DNA of 64,000 bases from Carya illinoinensis (lineage: Eukaryota > Streptophyta > Magnoliopsida > Fagales > Juglandaceae): the NCBI RefSeq assembly GCF_018687715.1, contig NC_056757.1, positions 24,136,001-24,200,000 on the forward strand, written 5' to 3'. Positions 1-12,739 of the stretch are shown here, piece after piece (the first letter of the stretch is position 1; the number at the start of each line of letters is the position of its first letter). The position numbers were made by a program, and so were the translations under genes. The notes under the pieces were generated by a model. It saw only the letters and a list, made by a program, of their open reading frames with translations, did no database searches and was not told the origin of the DNA.

Positions 1-1640
1 GAGACGGGGTCAAATGCCTGAATTGTCTTGACAGCAGGCTTGTTGATCTTCCTGAGACGCGATCTTATTAATTTAAGCTTTTGTAACTCTTCCTCCGGCC
101 GGAAAGTCTGGTTGGCTGCACGTTCTTCGCTGTGTTCCGACGATTGGACGGGACAAACCAAAGAAGAAACAAGGAGGAGGAACACAAAAATGGGAATGAT
201 TGGGGAGATCTTACACCAGCTAGATGCCATGTTTGAGAAATTCCCTTGTGTTGTATCTTCTGCAAAATCTGTTTGTTTTTGTGTACATTGGTATTGTCCT
301 GTTCTGTATCCAAAAATCTTATTCCTAGGTTTTCTCCATGAAGACGCACGTCCCAGGAATTCCATCCAACACCTAATGACTATTCTAAGAAACCCACTTC
401 ACTCTCTCCCCAATTTCAAGGCTTTGGAACCTCAGTATTACGAAAACTTCCTTCTATTCTCTCTCTTCTTCTCTGGCAAAAACTTTCCTTTTTTCATACA
501 AGTTCAACTTCTGGGCATGACTGTTTAAAAAAAAAAAACCATACAAAATGGGTTGGGTTTCTCAAAGTTTTACCCATGTGGGCATGGAGTTATAAATACA
601 GGTTAGTGATGAAGTCATGCTCTATTTTTAAAAATGTGAAAAGAGAAATTAAGGAGAGAGAAAGACCCGGGGGACTGTTTGAGAGGTTGTGTTTCCAGTC
701 TCCAGTACAAGGACTGAAACTTGAAGCTTTTTTGTGTTAATTTTATAGGGCAAAATGGCACTGATATCTGTTTTCCTTTACTTTGGTTCTGAGGACAGAA
801 GGGAATCACACTGGATTCTGGGTTTCCAAAGTTCTTTGCTTTGGGGGTGGTTCTCTTTCTCACTTCCCGAGATGTTCTTTGTGTCAGCTAGTCTGTTTTC
901 ATTCTCTCTCATTTACCATAATAATTTAACAGACAAAATAAAGCTAACCCACTTTAGTTTTCTTAGAATATAATTGTTAATGTGAAAATTTTTCCAGGTT
1001 GGATAATTTTTCAAGGAAAATGATGGGCTGTTGCCAATGTCACAGTAGTTGAGTTGCAGATTGGTGGAGAGTTGTACGTTTGGTGGGTAACCACCAAGGC
1101 AGCCGTATCAATAAGATGTGAATGCTTCCTGTTGTTAACGTAACCTCTGAATGTAGGCTTCTCCTAAATCCTAAGTGCCACATCTTTTTGAGAAGTCGTT
1201 TTCTAAGAGTGAGCCAATTATTTATTTATGTGTTGGGCCGGTCTGCTCTCTTTGCACGCGCATCTGGTTATGTGCACTCTCTGCATGCCTACTCACGCAC
1301 CCATGCATGCGGTGTTCAATCTTCCACTCACGAGCAGTTCGGTTTTCTTTTATTGGTACGAGTTGTTTATGACAAAATTCGACTTATTTTGAAAGTACTA
1401 GACAAGTTCTCGATAAAGATTTTTTAGTTAAATGTGTCTCGGATAATTTAAGAAAAAATGATTTAAATTCGATAATCTCAAAAGTGTGAATGCGGAGTTT
1501 TGAATTTACGACATTCTATTAATGTGGCTTGCCCCGCGATTCCATACCATTCATTGGAGGTCATTTAGCAGTTGTTTACCAATGGTTGGTACACTGGAAT
1601 TTTTATAGACTGTAAAAATGTGTGGTATCTCTAACATTAA
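1..1640. other. Left-edge unassigned region with one weak open frame
   Basis: I recognise no gene here. A + strand frame is open from 28 to 528. Inside it, an ATG at 190 lies in an A-rich context and opens a short stretch beginning MGMIGEILHQLDAMFEKF. The stretch runs into T-rich sequence after about 27 codons, near a possible GT donor around 270. This could be a first exon of a gene whose other exons I cannot identify, or simply a chance frame. A TATA-like tataaata lies near 591. From about 900 onward the sequence is AT-rich and looks non-coding. Confidence 0.2.
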
Positions 1641-4600
1641 ATCTTTTTTTAATCGATAAATGAATCGAGGATAGCTGTGGCGTTGTACTCTCTAAAACTT
1701 TTTGAAATCATAAAATAACCCTTAGATTTTATATATAATTCTACAAATATAGATAATGACTCTAAAAAATTTATAATCTTTCTATGGTCTCTAAAATTTT
1801 TTAAAATTACAATATACCTAGAAATATCTCTTTTCATTTTTTTATAGTCTCAAAATTTTATTTAATTTATATATATTATCTATTTTCAAGGGTGTGGCTT
1901 CTCTAAAATTAAAATTAAAACTAAGATCAGAAGAAATAATAAACTTATTAATATGGATTCCAAAATTTTTTGTTATATAATATTGGGTTTCCTAATATGG
2001 AATCCAGAGTGAAAAACAAGAAAAATTATTTCACTTCGATAATTTATATAAAAAATAATTTGTAGTTACGTTTTTATAATTTTCAATCTCTTTTTTAATT
2101 TACATAAGAGAAATTATATTGATAGTCCTAGGATATTCAAGTGCAAGCCCCGCCCACACTTTTTGAAAAAAAAAAAAAAAGTAAGTAAATTTAGGACTTA
2201 TATGAAAAAAAAAATTATTTTTTAATGGTGGACCGTACTTTTTTTCAAATGAAGTGTGTATAGTTTGTACACCTTAAGATTATATTTATCATTACTCTTT
2301 ATATAAATGTGTCACACAATAAAAAAGTTGACCCTTCCTTGACACGATATTTGATAGTTCTGCCACTAAAGGGTCAACTCTTCAATTTTTGGATTAATTA
2401 ACATAAAAAAAAAAATCATTTTTTTAGATCATTTAGGAACAAGAATTAACAGACTTATAACCTATTTCCACTTTGGTACTTTAATTACATCCGCTACTGC
2501 AATAGATCATGGAATATCCCAGAGGTCGATGTAACTAAGAACTGAAGTTCTTAATGGTCTGTCACTACATTTAGAGTCCAAGCATGTCAAAAAAAAAAAA
2601 CTTCTCAAACAATGTGCAACCATTTACGTACATATGCGAACGGAAACATTAGAGGACATATATGATGTCATGGCTAAAGGCACATGACATCACTGAGCAC
2701 CCAGGCTAGCTTGGATTGATTATATGTCCAGCATTTCTACTACTGCATGCACCCGTTTCATTTTTTTTCTTTTTTCTTATCTTTTTTTTCTCGTTTGTCC
2801 CACTTTGGAGCACAAACGAAGCTACCATAATTATGCAAATCAGGCTTAACTTCATTCATGGTTTTCTATCACTTATTAATTATTAAACTAGTTTTGATTT
2901 TATTTTTCTGCATCTACTTCTCAGGGTTTTGACACTCACTCACGCCTGCATCATACAAACAATAGAAAAGCATCGAGGACCAGGAATATTTTCCCAAAAG
3001 ATGTTGTCCCTTTTCTTTCTTCTTGGCGAGCTTGCTTGGCTCCCATAACATGCCACTCATTCCAGACCAATTCAAGTGGTACACATAAAAGATATCTTAG
3101 TGGAACCAAACCGATATCTATCTATCCTGCATGCCATTGAATTAGCAGAAGCGCTCCAGCCCTTCTGGAATGATTCTATCTTAGACCCTGGTCGTTAATA
3201 GTAGCAATATGTATACGGGTAATGAATGGTTGTGATTTCAGATGCCTTTAAACCAAGCTGGAAAAGTATTATTTATTTACAGAATTTTAATACATAGGTT
3301 GGGTACGTAGCAGCTAGCTAGCTTAGTGAGGGTGGTCTGAGGTCTTAAATTTTTGCTAACCCTTTCAAATTACACCAGCTAAATCCAGCTATCCACACTC
3401 TAAGGATGGTCCAGACTCCATAGTTTGAAAGCTCTAACAAAAACTTGCAGTAGAAATAAAGTATATAGTACTATTACTTGGCTCCATAATTAGACGAAAA
3501 CAGCATCGTTTGGCAATGAATTTCGAAACCTAACTACAAATATAAAATCATAGTCATCAAGTGGTAATCCCATGCGGATGCAGTGAGTGTGCACGTGCAA
3601 TGATTGGGTGCAATACAATGCAATTCAATTCAGGAAACACCGACAAATGTGGCCCGAAAGGACATTCAAGAAACATATTATACGTGTAAAATGGATCCTT
3701 TCATGACAAATGAGTTTTCTGTAAGATATTAATTAATGGATATATAATTCCATCAGCATGTATCTGAGTGTATATATATGAATCAGTAAAGCTGCGTATT
3801 GCTTATCGGCCTTGACATAGAAGCTATAATTTTTAAGATTATATATTATTGCTAGTATTAAAAATTTACACAAGATAAATATTTGAGCATAATTATATGA
3901 GATGAGTCCATAAGATTGCAATATTGTTGAAGCAACGTGAATGACATCTTTTATCTTTCTAGTGCTTTCAGAATTTACCTTTCATCATCTTGAGGAAGAA
4001 AGGCTGACATGATCAGTGCATATGCCTAGCTAGAAGATGGAGATATGCAAACCAAATTGAAGGAAAGTCTTGCGCGCAGGTAAACAGCATCTAAGAGTGC
4101 CATCATGAATCCCTTAGCACAGTACCGATCATTTTTTGCCGTTCTTTATTGCCAATCCCTGGGTCTCCGTTCCGACTTGGGGAGTTCCCACCAACCAAAT
4201 TATAATGAGGAATAAGTACTAGGCCTAACAATTGGTATTGTCGTGTCAAGTTCAGATCATTTTGCGAAATTTGGGTCCCTTACGAGTCAATCTTGACCAA
4301 GTGCTAATCTCATTTTGAGTTAAGGTCTGTTTGACGAGTTGTACAAAAATAGTGTAAAAAATGTCTACTCGAACTTGACCCATTTAATTAAACGGGTTAT
4401 ACTCAATTTTAATAAATTAATTTCAAGTAGAATTTAAAAAATAGTGTAAAAAATTATCAACCATAATCAAGATATCCTAGAATTTTCTATCTGAATTATA
4501 ATGACAGGAATTTAGAGCATGTAGTAGTCTTTATATATGTTCTTACCATCAGTGGTTCAAATCATGTGGTCTAAAACTATTCCACATAACTGTTTGTTTT

Positions 4601-6894
4601 TTTGGTTCTTTGGTCAAGTTGTCCAATGCTTGAGGTGGTCATTTGCCTAGATTGGAGTTATTTAATTTTTTTTTTAATTGTATTTCTCATAACCCGGCCA
4701 TAATCATAATGTCTCCAAGTTGACTCTGAGGGATGGCCCTGTGGCATCTGCATAAAGAAAAAGGAATGGCATTTATTCACAAAAGGGCCACAATGTATGT
4801 ATGTTAATTGACACGACAAGAGTGCTGGAAACCAAAGTACTCCTTTTCTGACATCTAAATGCCATTTGGTTGCATTGACTCTAGATTGCGAGTTGAATCA
4901 TGACAAGAATGGTCACCTCAGAGGATCCATCTTTCTGTGTCTTTCTTAGGTTATTTTACCTGATTAAATGGACAAAAGAAGGAAGAACAAGAGTGACTAT
5001 TATCCCAAGTGGCAGGCTTTGCACAACGATAGTCTTACATTCCAAGTAAAAAAGCATTGTTTTTGGGATGAATTCAAGGGGCTTATGGTTAATATGGGTC
5101 AAATCCACCCAAGAGAAAAAGTTGACAAAGACCCCATATCTCCTTAAAAGCTGGTTGACTACAACCTTTCATTGTATTGGCTTACACACCATGACTAGAT
5201 CCATATTCTTCTAATGGGTTGAGAACCCCACAAGGAAGAACCAAAGGTGAGCTTTTTAAGACCCAATTCCTAGAAACCTTGAAAAAGATGACCGACAGGG
5301 GAATGTGATCAAAGAGTATTTATATCATGTGTGAGGATCATTACCACATTTTCAGTGGGGATGGGCTTGAATTTCAAGTACTGCGCGCTTGCAAAAGAAC
5401 AATTAAAGAGGTTTTGCCATGATGACATAGTTGTAATTCCTTGACTCAGTTTATTTCGAGCCGCTAATTTTTGGTCTCATGTGGACTTCAATTCAAAGGA
5501 AAGTCTAAAGAACCTTTCGCAAATTACTTTTGTATTAAAGTTTTTTGTGAAATCTTTTGACATATGGAACATGGAGTTTGAGGAGGTATTTTTTTATGGA
5601 TAATCTCAACCCCAAATTAATTTAATGGTAAATGAAAAAAACACTGATTCTTTTATTTCCTTTGTGTACGGCGATCGACCAAAGTGTAAGATGATATTGA
5701 AAAATTAGAAAACAATTAAGCAATTTTGGAACAGCATCTAGGCGTCTGATTTTTGAATTTTAGTTTCAAGTTGGTGTATTCGCAAAGTCAAATCCAGTAA
5801 AGAGAGTCTTCTATATATAGACAACCATGAAAAGAAGAGAATACATAAAATTACGAAAAGAAAATTCTACAAACTATATAACCATCATGATCCTACACTT
5901 ACTCTACCATGAGGAGATGATATATACCCCATTAACCTTTGAGTTTTCATTAAATAAAAATGAATATCTAATAGTACTAAAAATGTCATGTTTTATGTAG
6001 TAAAATGAAAGTGAAATGAAAATATGATTTATAACATTATTCATCATGAAATTAAAGAGCGGTACTATGATAGATATGTAGGGCTTGCATGACCAATTCA
6101 AAGCCTCTTCTATAAATACCAACTTTTATTTTTAATTTTGGGTAATCATTTAATTAGAGTCTTACTTGTAAGTTGGTGTGGATGGTGTAGATGACCGACC
6201 ACTCAATCTTCACACTAAGGACATGATATAATTATATATTTGATTTACAAGAAAATTTAATAATTTAACTTTTTTAGAAAATTAATTAAATTATTTCATG
6301 TCAGCGTATTGAAATGTATGTTTTCAAATATATATAATATTTTAATTGCCATAAAATATAAATTTGTGACCAATTAATTCGTTCTCTTTCTCATCAAATG
6401 GGCACATGCATGTTTCGCTCTATAATTAATGAGTTTTGCTATGTACAAAATATTCATGTACTAATTTGTGTATCAATACTGTTATTTTCATATTCAAAAT
6501 TTAAATTGGTCTAATTTTCATTAAATTCTGACTTTCTGACTAATCACATTAAATGAGTGCGTGTATTGGTACGCAGAATTACTTACAATCAGATTTTTCC
6601 ATAATTAATATACAAGGGATCATTGGATATTCTTAAATTATTCTTTTAAATAGCTAGGAGTCATATTTTAATGCAAAAGGCTCTAGAAAAAGGCGAAAAA
6701 GAGGATATGAACGGCTTGAGGGAAGACTAACAAGTAAGTGAATAACAACCGCGTACAGTTGTGTTAGGCAATGATTTTGTCTAAGAGGCATGGCCAGCTT
6801 TCCTAATTAAAGCAAGATATAAATTAATTAAGAAGAAAATCCAGGCCGTTCCCCAGTCAAAAGTAGAGCAACTGATCTATGGTGAAAGGCTGAA
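1641..6894. other. AT-rich intergenic DNA
   Basis: There is no open frame with recognisable protein similarity on either strand. The stretch is AT-rich with many homopolymer A and T runs. A possible degraded repeat at 4215-4500 is listed separately. I see no tRNA, rRNA or clear element ends. Confidence 0.5.
4215..4500. repeat. Possible degraded transposon relic
   Basis: The stretch contains phrases such as GTCGTGTCAAGTTC and TTAATTAAACGGGTT. These resemble the gene-poor AACGGGTT/CGTGTC type repeats that are common in plant genomes. No terminal repeats or target duplications could be defined, so this is recognition of style only. Confidence 0.25.
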
Positions 6895-6970
6895 AGCTGG
6901 GGTTTGTTTTCAAAGGGACGGACATAAGCCAGCGGAACATGTCGCTGACTTCCCTTTGGTCCAACCAGCT
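6895..6970. other. Imperfect inverted repeat (hairpin-forming)
   Basis: Three nested pairings are visible. AGCTGG at 6895-6900 pairs with CCAGCT at 6965-6970. CAAAGGGA at 6911-6918 pairs with TCCCTTTG at 6951-6958. CAGCG at 6930-6934 pairs with CGCTG at 6943-6947 around an 8-nt loop. The arms between pairings are of unequal length (10 against 6, and 11 against 3), which is poor for a microRNA precursor. I do not recognise a known mature microRNA in it. Confidence 0.3.
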
Positions 6971-7399
6971 GGTTTGCGCATAAAAGGTCATGATTAATTA
7001 AGAGAAAATTGGATCGTCGAAAACCAATATTTTTCTATACGCACTATTTTTCTTTTTTTATGTTTTATTCATTTGTGATGTCCTTAAGGCATAATCTGAT
7101 CATGCATGGGCCACATCTCTAGTAATACATCATCACGTGCATCATCATGATGTTCATATATATATGTTGCTCGGTCGAGCTAACTAAATACATGAGTCTG
7201 AAAGCTGGGGAGTCTCTTTGCAAAGTTGCTTGCTATATGGGAACAATACATGATGATTAATCATATATTTCATTCAATATTGCCTGCGCATCATCATCAT
7301 CATGTGCATGGGTACTCCAGCTATCGAACTAAGAAAATCTTGATCTATTATAAGCAACTTCAACAAACAGTTGTTTTTGTATAAATTAGCTGATCATGG

Positions 7400-7413
7400 C
7401 ATCATGCATGATG
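7400..7413. promoter_or_regulatory. CATCATG palindrome with RY (CATGCATG) core
   Basis: A perfect 14-nt palindrome contains CATGCATG, the RY motif bound by B3-type seed regulators. The surrounding 300 bases are rich in CATCATG-like words. No adjacent gene is recognisable, so a regulatory role is only conjecture. Confidence 0.2.
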
Positions 7414-8113
7414 GGCTTAATGCATGGATTAATCCTGATCACCATATGGCTGTGGGTTTAGGCCGGTTGCTAATTATTTTGTTAAACCTTTATTCCCAAG
7501 TCACAATCATTTCTTTCAAATTCGATGATCATCGAATTTTGTTTACAGATTTGCTTTACCTGTAACTGATTACTTGCTACCAGAGCTGAAGCACCTATGC
7601 TTCTGCCTTAAGCACTCCACCTTCAACACATGATCAGTCTTTCAGATTTAAATTTAGAAAAATTATATTATTAAGTCTTGTGTAGATCTAGACAAATAGT
7701 AAAGTGCTTACAGGGTATAATTTATATAATTTGAAACATAACTTCTCAAAATTTTGAATCTTATAAATCAAATCTTATCATTTAAGTGATGTGTGGATGA
7801 TATATTCTATACACTGACTTGAGAATAGAATAATTTTAAAATTTAATATTCTAGATATGATAAACATTGAGGTGACAGATGATAGCTGATTGATGATAGC
7901 ATCAAGCATATATATAAAGAGATATATGGGTTTCTCATGATCTTTTTCCCTGCATCTTTTATCACTAAAGAACCAAACCTAGCCCTAGAAATTAGCAGAA
8001 CATTCATAGGTTATAATCTACACATAAATGGCACAACATCAGTTTGTTGGACTTTCAAAATCTAAGCCTTCAGTGCCGATAGTTTATATGGTTTTTTAAT
8101 GTGTTTGTTTTTT

Positions 8114-8156
8114 GGGGGGGGGGGGGGGGGGGGGGGGGGGGTGGGGTGTGCGGGGG
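8114..8156. repeat. Long G homopolymer
   Basis: There are 28 consecutive G residues at 8114-8141, then T and further G-rich sequence to 8156. Such a run could form G-quadruplexes, but it is also a classic site of assembly or polishing error, so its exact length should not be trusted. Confidence 0.85.
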
Positions 8157-8160
8157 AAGG

Positions 8161-9781
8161 CTTCTCATGAGTCCAAACCCGGCCAGAAGCCCTTTAGTCT
8201 CAAGTTTAGGCTAATTTAGATTATAGTTGGCATTCTTTAGTGACAATTAAAAGCCCTTTCTCCGTTAATAGTCCATTTCTTTAAAATGGGCCGAGTCACT
8301 TATTTTAAAAAGGCCTGATTTAGTAAACATAGATTGTAGCCTACTTGAGGTGATCATTAACGGGTGCGGCTTGGGTCCTGTTACAAAAATAACAGGAAAT
8401 CTCATTGAGGGAAACCAACATGTGTAAAGTTATGCTGGCCAAATCGATGTCGTGTACATATCTCCTGTTTTTCCTGGCTATATGAGCCACTGATGACTAA
8501 AGAAATGTCTCATATTTTTTTCTATACGCTGGCTACTGAAACTCATCCGGAACACTCTGGCAAGAACCAGCTGCAAAATCGTGGATTGGCAAATGTGAAT
8601 CTATTCTTGTTACATTATTTATGTTAAGGAGAGTGCAGTTATTGGTGGAGACCACTTGCTAGCTTGATACTTCTAATAAAGGACATCAATCGGCAATACT
8701 AGTTATAAATCAAAAGAGAACAATAACAGCCATAACAAAAAGAAGCTTGCAACTATGGGTTCCCAATAAGAGAATAATTTAAGAAAATTCTTTATGGAGT
8801 ATTATTTTCAATGATGTTTGTAATCTGGTGTTGTTTATAAAATAGTCTATTGTTGTTGTCGATCTAGTTGAAACTGTAGAATAGTGTTTGTAAAAAGTAC
8901 TCTTAGAATGTGAAGTGGGATAACTTGTTCTAGTTTGTAATATAATGTTGATAGATGATATATCACTCTCAAATGTGTAATTAATAGTTATAATTATGAA
9001 GTTTGGCTTTCGAGAAATCAGTTCATAAACAATACATATGTAAAACTTGTGCATCAATGCACCAATACTCGATATTTTCTCCAATATACGGAAAATAAAA
9101 ATAAAAAAAGGCCTCAAAACTACTCTATTGTAACCTTGAACCAAGCATAACCGAATGATATCTAAGTGTACATACTTTAGTTGTAGCCATATTTTTTTGG
9201 AAGAAATGATATAGTGAAACATAGTTTAATCGATCTTGGAAGAAATCATAGATACTCATGTCTTGAATATTTGTACTTACATGAGAACATGATTTACTCT
9301 TGGCATCCTATAATATTCCAAATTAGATTCCACAAGCGATAAGAAAACCAAATAATGGCTTCGTCATAACTAGAGACTGGAGACCAAGTTCCAGTCTCAA
9401 GTTGGATTTAAGGAAATGATATGCAAAATAAAAATGTAAGAACCCTTAGGAGATTTACATTTACCAATAAAAGAGAGAAAAGTGCAGAACAAAACAGATT
9501 TACATTTACTAATAGAGAATAACTTCAAATCGGTGAATCCGTTGTGTGTAGAACAACAGCAACTAATAGATGAAAGCCACGTAGGGGATACATGTTCTGC
9601 AAAGTGGGGGCGCATTGTAGAGTAACATCAAATTGAAGGGTCATCTTTCGAGATCCCCCTTCACCCCCTCCTCCCCCCCTCCTCAACTCAGCCCCCCCTT
9701 TCTCTATCTCTCAAACCGAACTAGAGGAACCCACTTTCTATTAGTTTTCTTCCCCATTTCTCTCTCCCTCTCAATCACTGA
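8161..9781. other. Intergenic DNA without recognisable genes
   Basis: Short open frames such as the one on the - strand at 8779-9222 lack recognisable domains and have AT-rich, non-coding-like composition. The stretch from 9640 to 9780 is very pyrimidine-rich, like a plant 5' leader, but no coding sequence follows it that I recognise. Confidence 0.45.
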
Positions 9782-9806
9782 CTCTCTCTCTCTCTCTCTC
9801 TCTCTC
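9782..9806. repeat. (CT)n microsatellite
   Basis: An uninterrupted CT dinucleotide tract of about 25 bases, continuing with imperfections to about 9823. It sits in a pyrimidine-rich stretch about 230 bases before the LRR relic. Confidence 0.9.
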
Positions 9807-10032
9807 CCTCTCATCCTCTCTCTCTGATGAAATTAGGTTTGTGGCAGTGGTGGCTAAGCGAAGCTTTGCTGGAACCTCACTGCAATATATCATTGATAGA
9901 GTGAGATCAAAGAGTGAAAGAGATTGAGGGAAAGACTTGTCGGCGTCAATGAAGGCCACTTGTGGCAGTGGTATGTGATGGTGATGGATTCCGAGGCTCA
10001 TGAAAATTGTAGCAACAACCCTAGCCCTATAA

Positions 10033-10460
10033 AACTTTCCCAAAATTGAATGTGAAATGGAAAGATTACATGAATTATATCTAGACAACACTGCCATAAA
10101 AGAACTACCTCCATTTGTTGGGAACCTCAGTGGGCTTTGCATTTTGAATTTAGGAGGCTGTAAAGATCTTATGCATTTACCAAGCAACATGTTTCAATTG
10201 AAGCACCTAAGGGAACTTTATGCCTATGATTGTTCAAATCCTACTCCATCTTCCGCAATAGTTTTTCCATCACTGGAAGTTTTCAATCTTAAAAACTGTC
10301 ATATCAAAATTGGATTTCTTTGACACTTAATTGTAATTCCACATTACAAGAATTAGATCTTTCAGGGACTGATATTTTTATCCTTCCAACAAGCATAAGA
10401 CCATTTAATGCTTTTAATGTCCCGATCTTGGAGGATTGCAAAAAACTTAAAGGAATTTGA
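10033..10460 (+). pseudogene. LRR fragment of a TIR-NBS-LRR-type resistance gene (pseudogene)
   Basis: The + strand encodes three to four leucine-rich repeats of the kind found in TIR-NBS-LRR immune receptors. The first block (from 10033, with the ATG at 10057) reads ELYLDNTAIKELPPFVGNL, then a repeat with NLGGCKDLMHLPSNMFQLKHL. That frame stops at 10323. Just after, in another frame, similarity resumes with ELDLSGTDIFILPTSI and ends in CKKLKGI and a stop at 10460, so a frameshift near 10320 splits it. A TAA lies directly upstream of the first block. No TIR, NB-ARC or remaining LRR region is visible within several kb on either side, so this is a small isolated fragment and not a working receptor. 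The family assignment rests on LRR phrasing typical of plant NLRs; a TNL rather than CNL origin is likely but not certain. Confidence 0.7.
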
Positions 10461-11387
10461 GTTCACTGTTTGAGTTTTGCGGCTGGGTTTATGAAAAGGG
10501 GAAGAGGAAAACAGAAGTTGCGGGCTGGGTATTCTGTAAAGATGTTTTGGTGTGGCCAAGTTTAGTGGTGTTTTATGTACTCAGCTGATGTGTCCCCTTC
10601 TAAGTGGTCTCCGATAAAGTGGCCTTATAGGATGCACTTGTCTAAAGAGGGACTGTTACTAATATTCCAAGTTTTTATGCTCATTATTTTCCATACAAGC
10701 AAGTCGTTTTCCAAAAAGGAAAAACGAATTTTATGAATATACGTCAAACTAAAGTGTTCCAAATGAGTTCGGCTAGCGTATAAAAAAAATAGTAAATATA
10801 TATATCTTCAGTGGCCATCCAAATTTTTTGCATTCTCACACCAAAACAAAAGATATGTACACGACATCAGTTTAGCCAACGAACCTCTACACCACGTCGG
10901 TTTCCTTAACAAGCCATTTCCTGTTATAAAAATAATAGGACCCATCATTAACTATTCTTTGGAAAAAAATCGTACTTTAGTATCCAATTTGATAATTATT
11001 TATAATTTACAACTTTAATAAAAACTAACTTCTTTTTTTCACATTTTCAAATTTTTGAAATTTTGTAAAATCTTTAAAAAGTATAAATATATAATAATCT
11101 TTTATCAATTCAATTAAATAAGATTGTGAAATGGGGGGTATTAAGCATTATTATTTTTTCAAATCATAATACTCTATCAACATGCAGTAGTTTGTCATGG
11201 AAATGATTTCTCAGGAGAAGCCACATGGCGCAGAATTTAGCTAAATTATTGAAGAATTTAGCTAATTGATAATTTCAAATTGAGCTAATTATGGTGGTTT
11301 AATTTATGCTGCAAGACTTTTGCATGAATTACATCAATGAAATAGAAAAGACAACGACTCAATCATTCACTTGTTCCACATGATGAT
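10461..11387. other. Intergenic gap
   Basis: AT-rich sequence between the LRR fragment and the left target duplication of the first Tat-like element. No gene or repeat is recognised. Confidence 0.5.
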
Positions 11388-11392
11388 ATTAC

Positions 11393-11909
11393 CAAATGGC
11401 TAAATAGTCCTTGTTGAGGAGTGCGCAGAACACCATATCATAAAGGCCCATGAACCAAAATGCTAAGGCCTGCTCAGCACAAACCAAAGGTCCAAGTACC
11501 CAGAATGCACCAGTGTGCAATTCAAATTCAACTATCATTAACGATGATTTAATGATATGAAGAATAGGAAATCCCCGGTGTGATATCCACCCAGTGTACT
11601 GAGTCCCCACAACATAACAAACGATTTGAAGTCCTAACAATTTGCAATCCAGCAAGGATTAGAGAATATCAAAGCATGAGGCAAGTCATTCTCATCACAT
11701 ACCCAGCCTATATAAATAAAGGTCAAAGAATACACCTAAGGTAATTTCGAAAATTGAAGCTATTATCTTAGAATTAAGATTTTGTCTCTCGACAGATCAT
11801 TCTGACTTAGGCATTAGAGTTGTCCCCCCCTCCCACACCGAGCCCCACTCATCTTCTTGTTGCAGGTTACTGGAAGTCGTTAGCAAGAATACAAAACACG
11901 TTTGTAACA
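11393..11909 (+). repeat. 5' LTR of Tat-like element 1
   Basis: It aligns along its length with 23936-24512, sharing for example the stretch around AAATAGTCC, the CAAAGGTCCAA word, TTTGCAATCCA and AGCCCCACTCATCTTCTT. The first bases have decayed from a TG start to CAAATGG, but the position is fixed by the ATTAC duplication next to it. It ends TTTGTAACA. Confidence 0.8.
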
Positions 11910-11935
11910 ATTAGCGTCGTCTGTAGGATCTCCTG
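11910..11935 (+). promoter_or_regulatory. Primer-binding site of element 1
   Basis: Directly after the LTR the sequence reads TTAGCGTCGTCTGTAGGA. This is a decayed form of TTGGCGCCGTCTGTGGGA, the primer-site signature seen in many plant Tat-type Ty3/gypsy elements. Confidence 0.7.
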
Positions 11936-11955
11936 ATATCTCAACGTACTTTTGT

Positions 11956-12600
11956 ATGCCTACAACAATGCACTATCAAGTAATCTGCGATCAAGAAACA
12001 TCAACAACCAGTGATCAAGCAAACAATAGGATGGAGGGTAGATTTGCAAAAATGGAAGAAAGACTAAAAAAGCTGACTCTAGAAATGGATAACCTCCATC
12101 GAGAAAACAAAGCCCATAGGCAAAGAAGTGTAGGAAATGATGCACCAAGCCAAGCCGAGAGGAATGAGGTAGAGTACAAGGCCTTGTTTACAGGATTCAT
12201 TTTGGTAGAAGCATTAGGGGCAAAGGAAATGGATGTGAAGGCAGATATCCAGGTTGTTCTCATTCAAGTGATGGGAGAATATGTAGCGAAAGGCAAGAAA
12301 CTCAAGAAATACCTACAACAAGTATGGGAAGAATGCGACCATTTCTAGTACTTCAACATTAAGCAAATACTATAAGAGAAAAACCAGAAGCTGGATAAGC
12401 TTGCACCAATCGCCTCGGGCATGGAAGAATCTACTTTTCCCTATGAGGTAAAAATAAAAAGGTTAAAAATCCCCGCCATAAGGATTGAAGTCTCATAAAT
12501 AAAATTGGGTGGACCAAAATGGGCACTGGACGTGATCAAATATCTGACTATAGGAGAGCTCCCTGATGAAAAATAGGAGGCAAGAAAGGCTAAAAAAAGG
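11956..12600 (+). pseudogene. Gag start fused to RNase H, Tat-like element 1
   Basis: The ATG at 11956 opens a frame to 12348. Its first 60 or so codons match the gag start of the second Tat-like element (both begin MPT and share an RME/NME..KMEE/RL pattern with charged helical sequence). At about codon 70 the frame passes into NEVEYKALFTGF and GEYVAKGKKLKKYLQQV, which is the RNase H domain of gypsy pol, usually more than a thousand codons downstream. Most of gag, the protease and the reverse transcriptase are therefore missing through an internal deletion. After a TAG at 12346-12348 the similarity continues with stops (FNIKQI, then IASGMEESTFPYE) to about 12600. It is a non-functional relic and is antisense to the additional ORF downstream. 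Confidence 0.75.
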
Positions 12601-12739
12601 CAACAAGCTTCACCCTAATAGATAGAGTATTGTGCAAATGATGCTTCTCTACTCCCCTCTTAAGATGTGTCTCATTTGAAGAAGTACAATATATATTGGT
12701 ATAAATATATGAATGAGTGTATGGAAATCACTTTGTTTT

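Noticed and set aside
6895..6970. microRNA precursor, because CAAAGGGA recalls miR393
   Set aside because: The sequence following CAAAGGGA does not match miR393 and the duplex is too asymmetric.
8779..9222. A 147-codon frame on -
   Set aside because: Ile/Ser/Thr-rich composition of AT-rich non-coding DNA and no recognisable domain or splice context.
9771..10190. A 139-codon frame on -
   Set aside because: Overlaps the LRR relic on the other strand and ends in a translated GA repeat; not coding.
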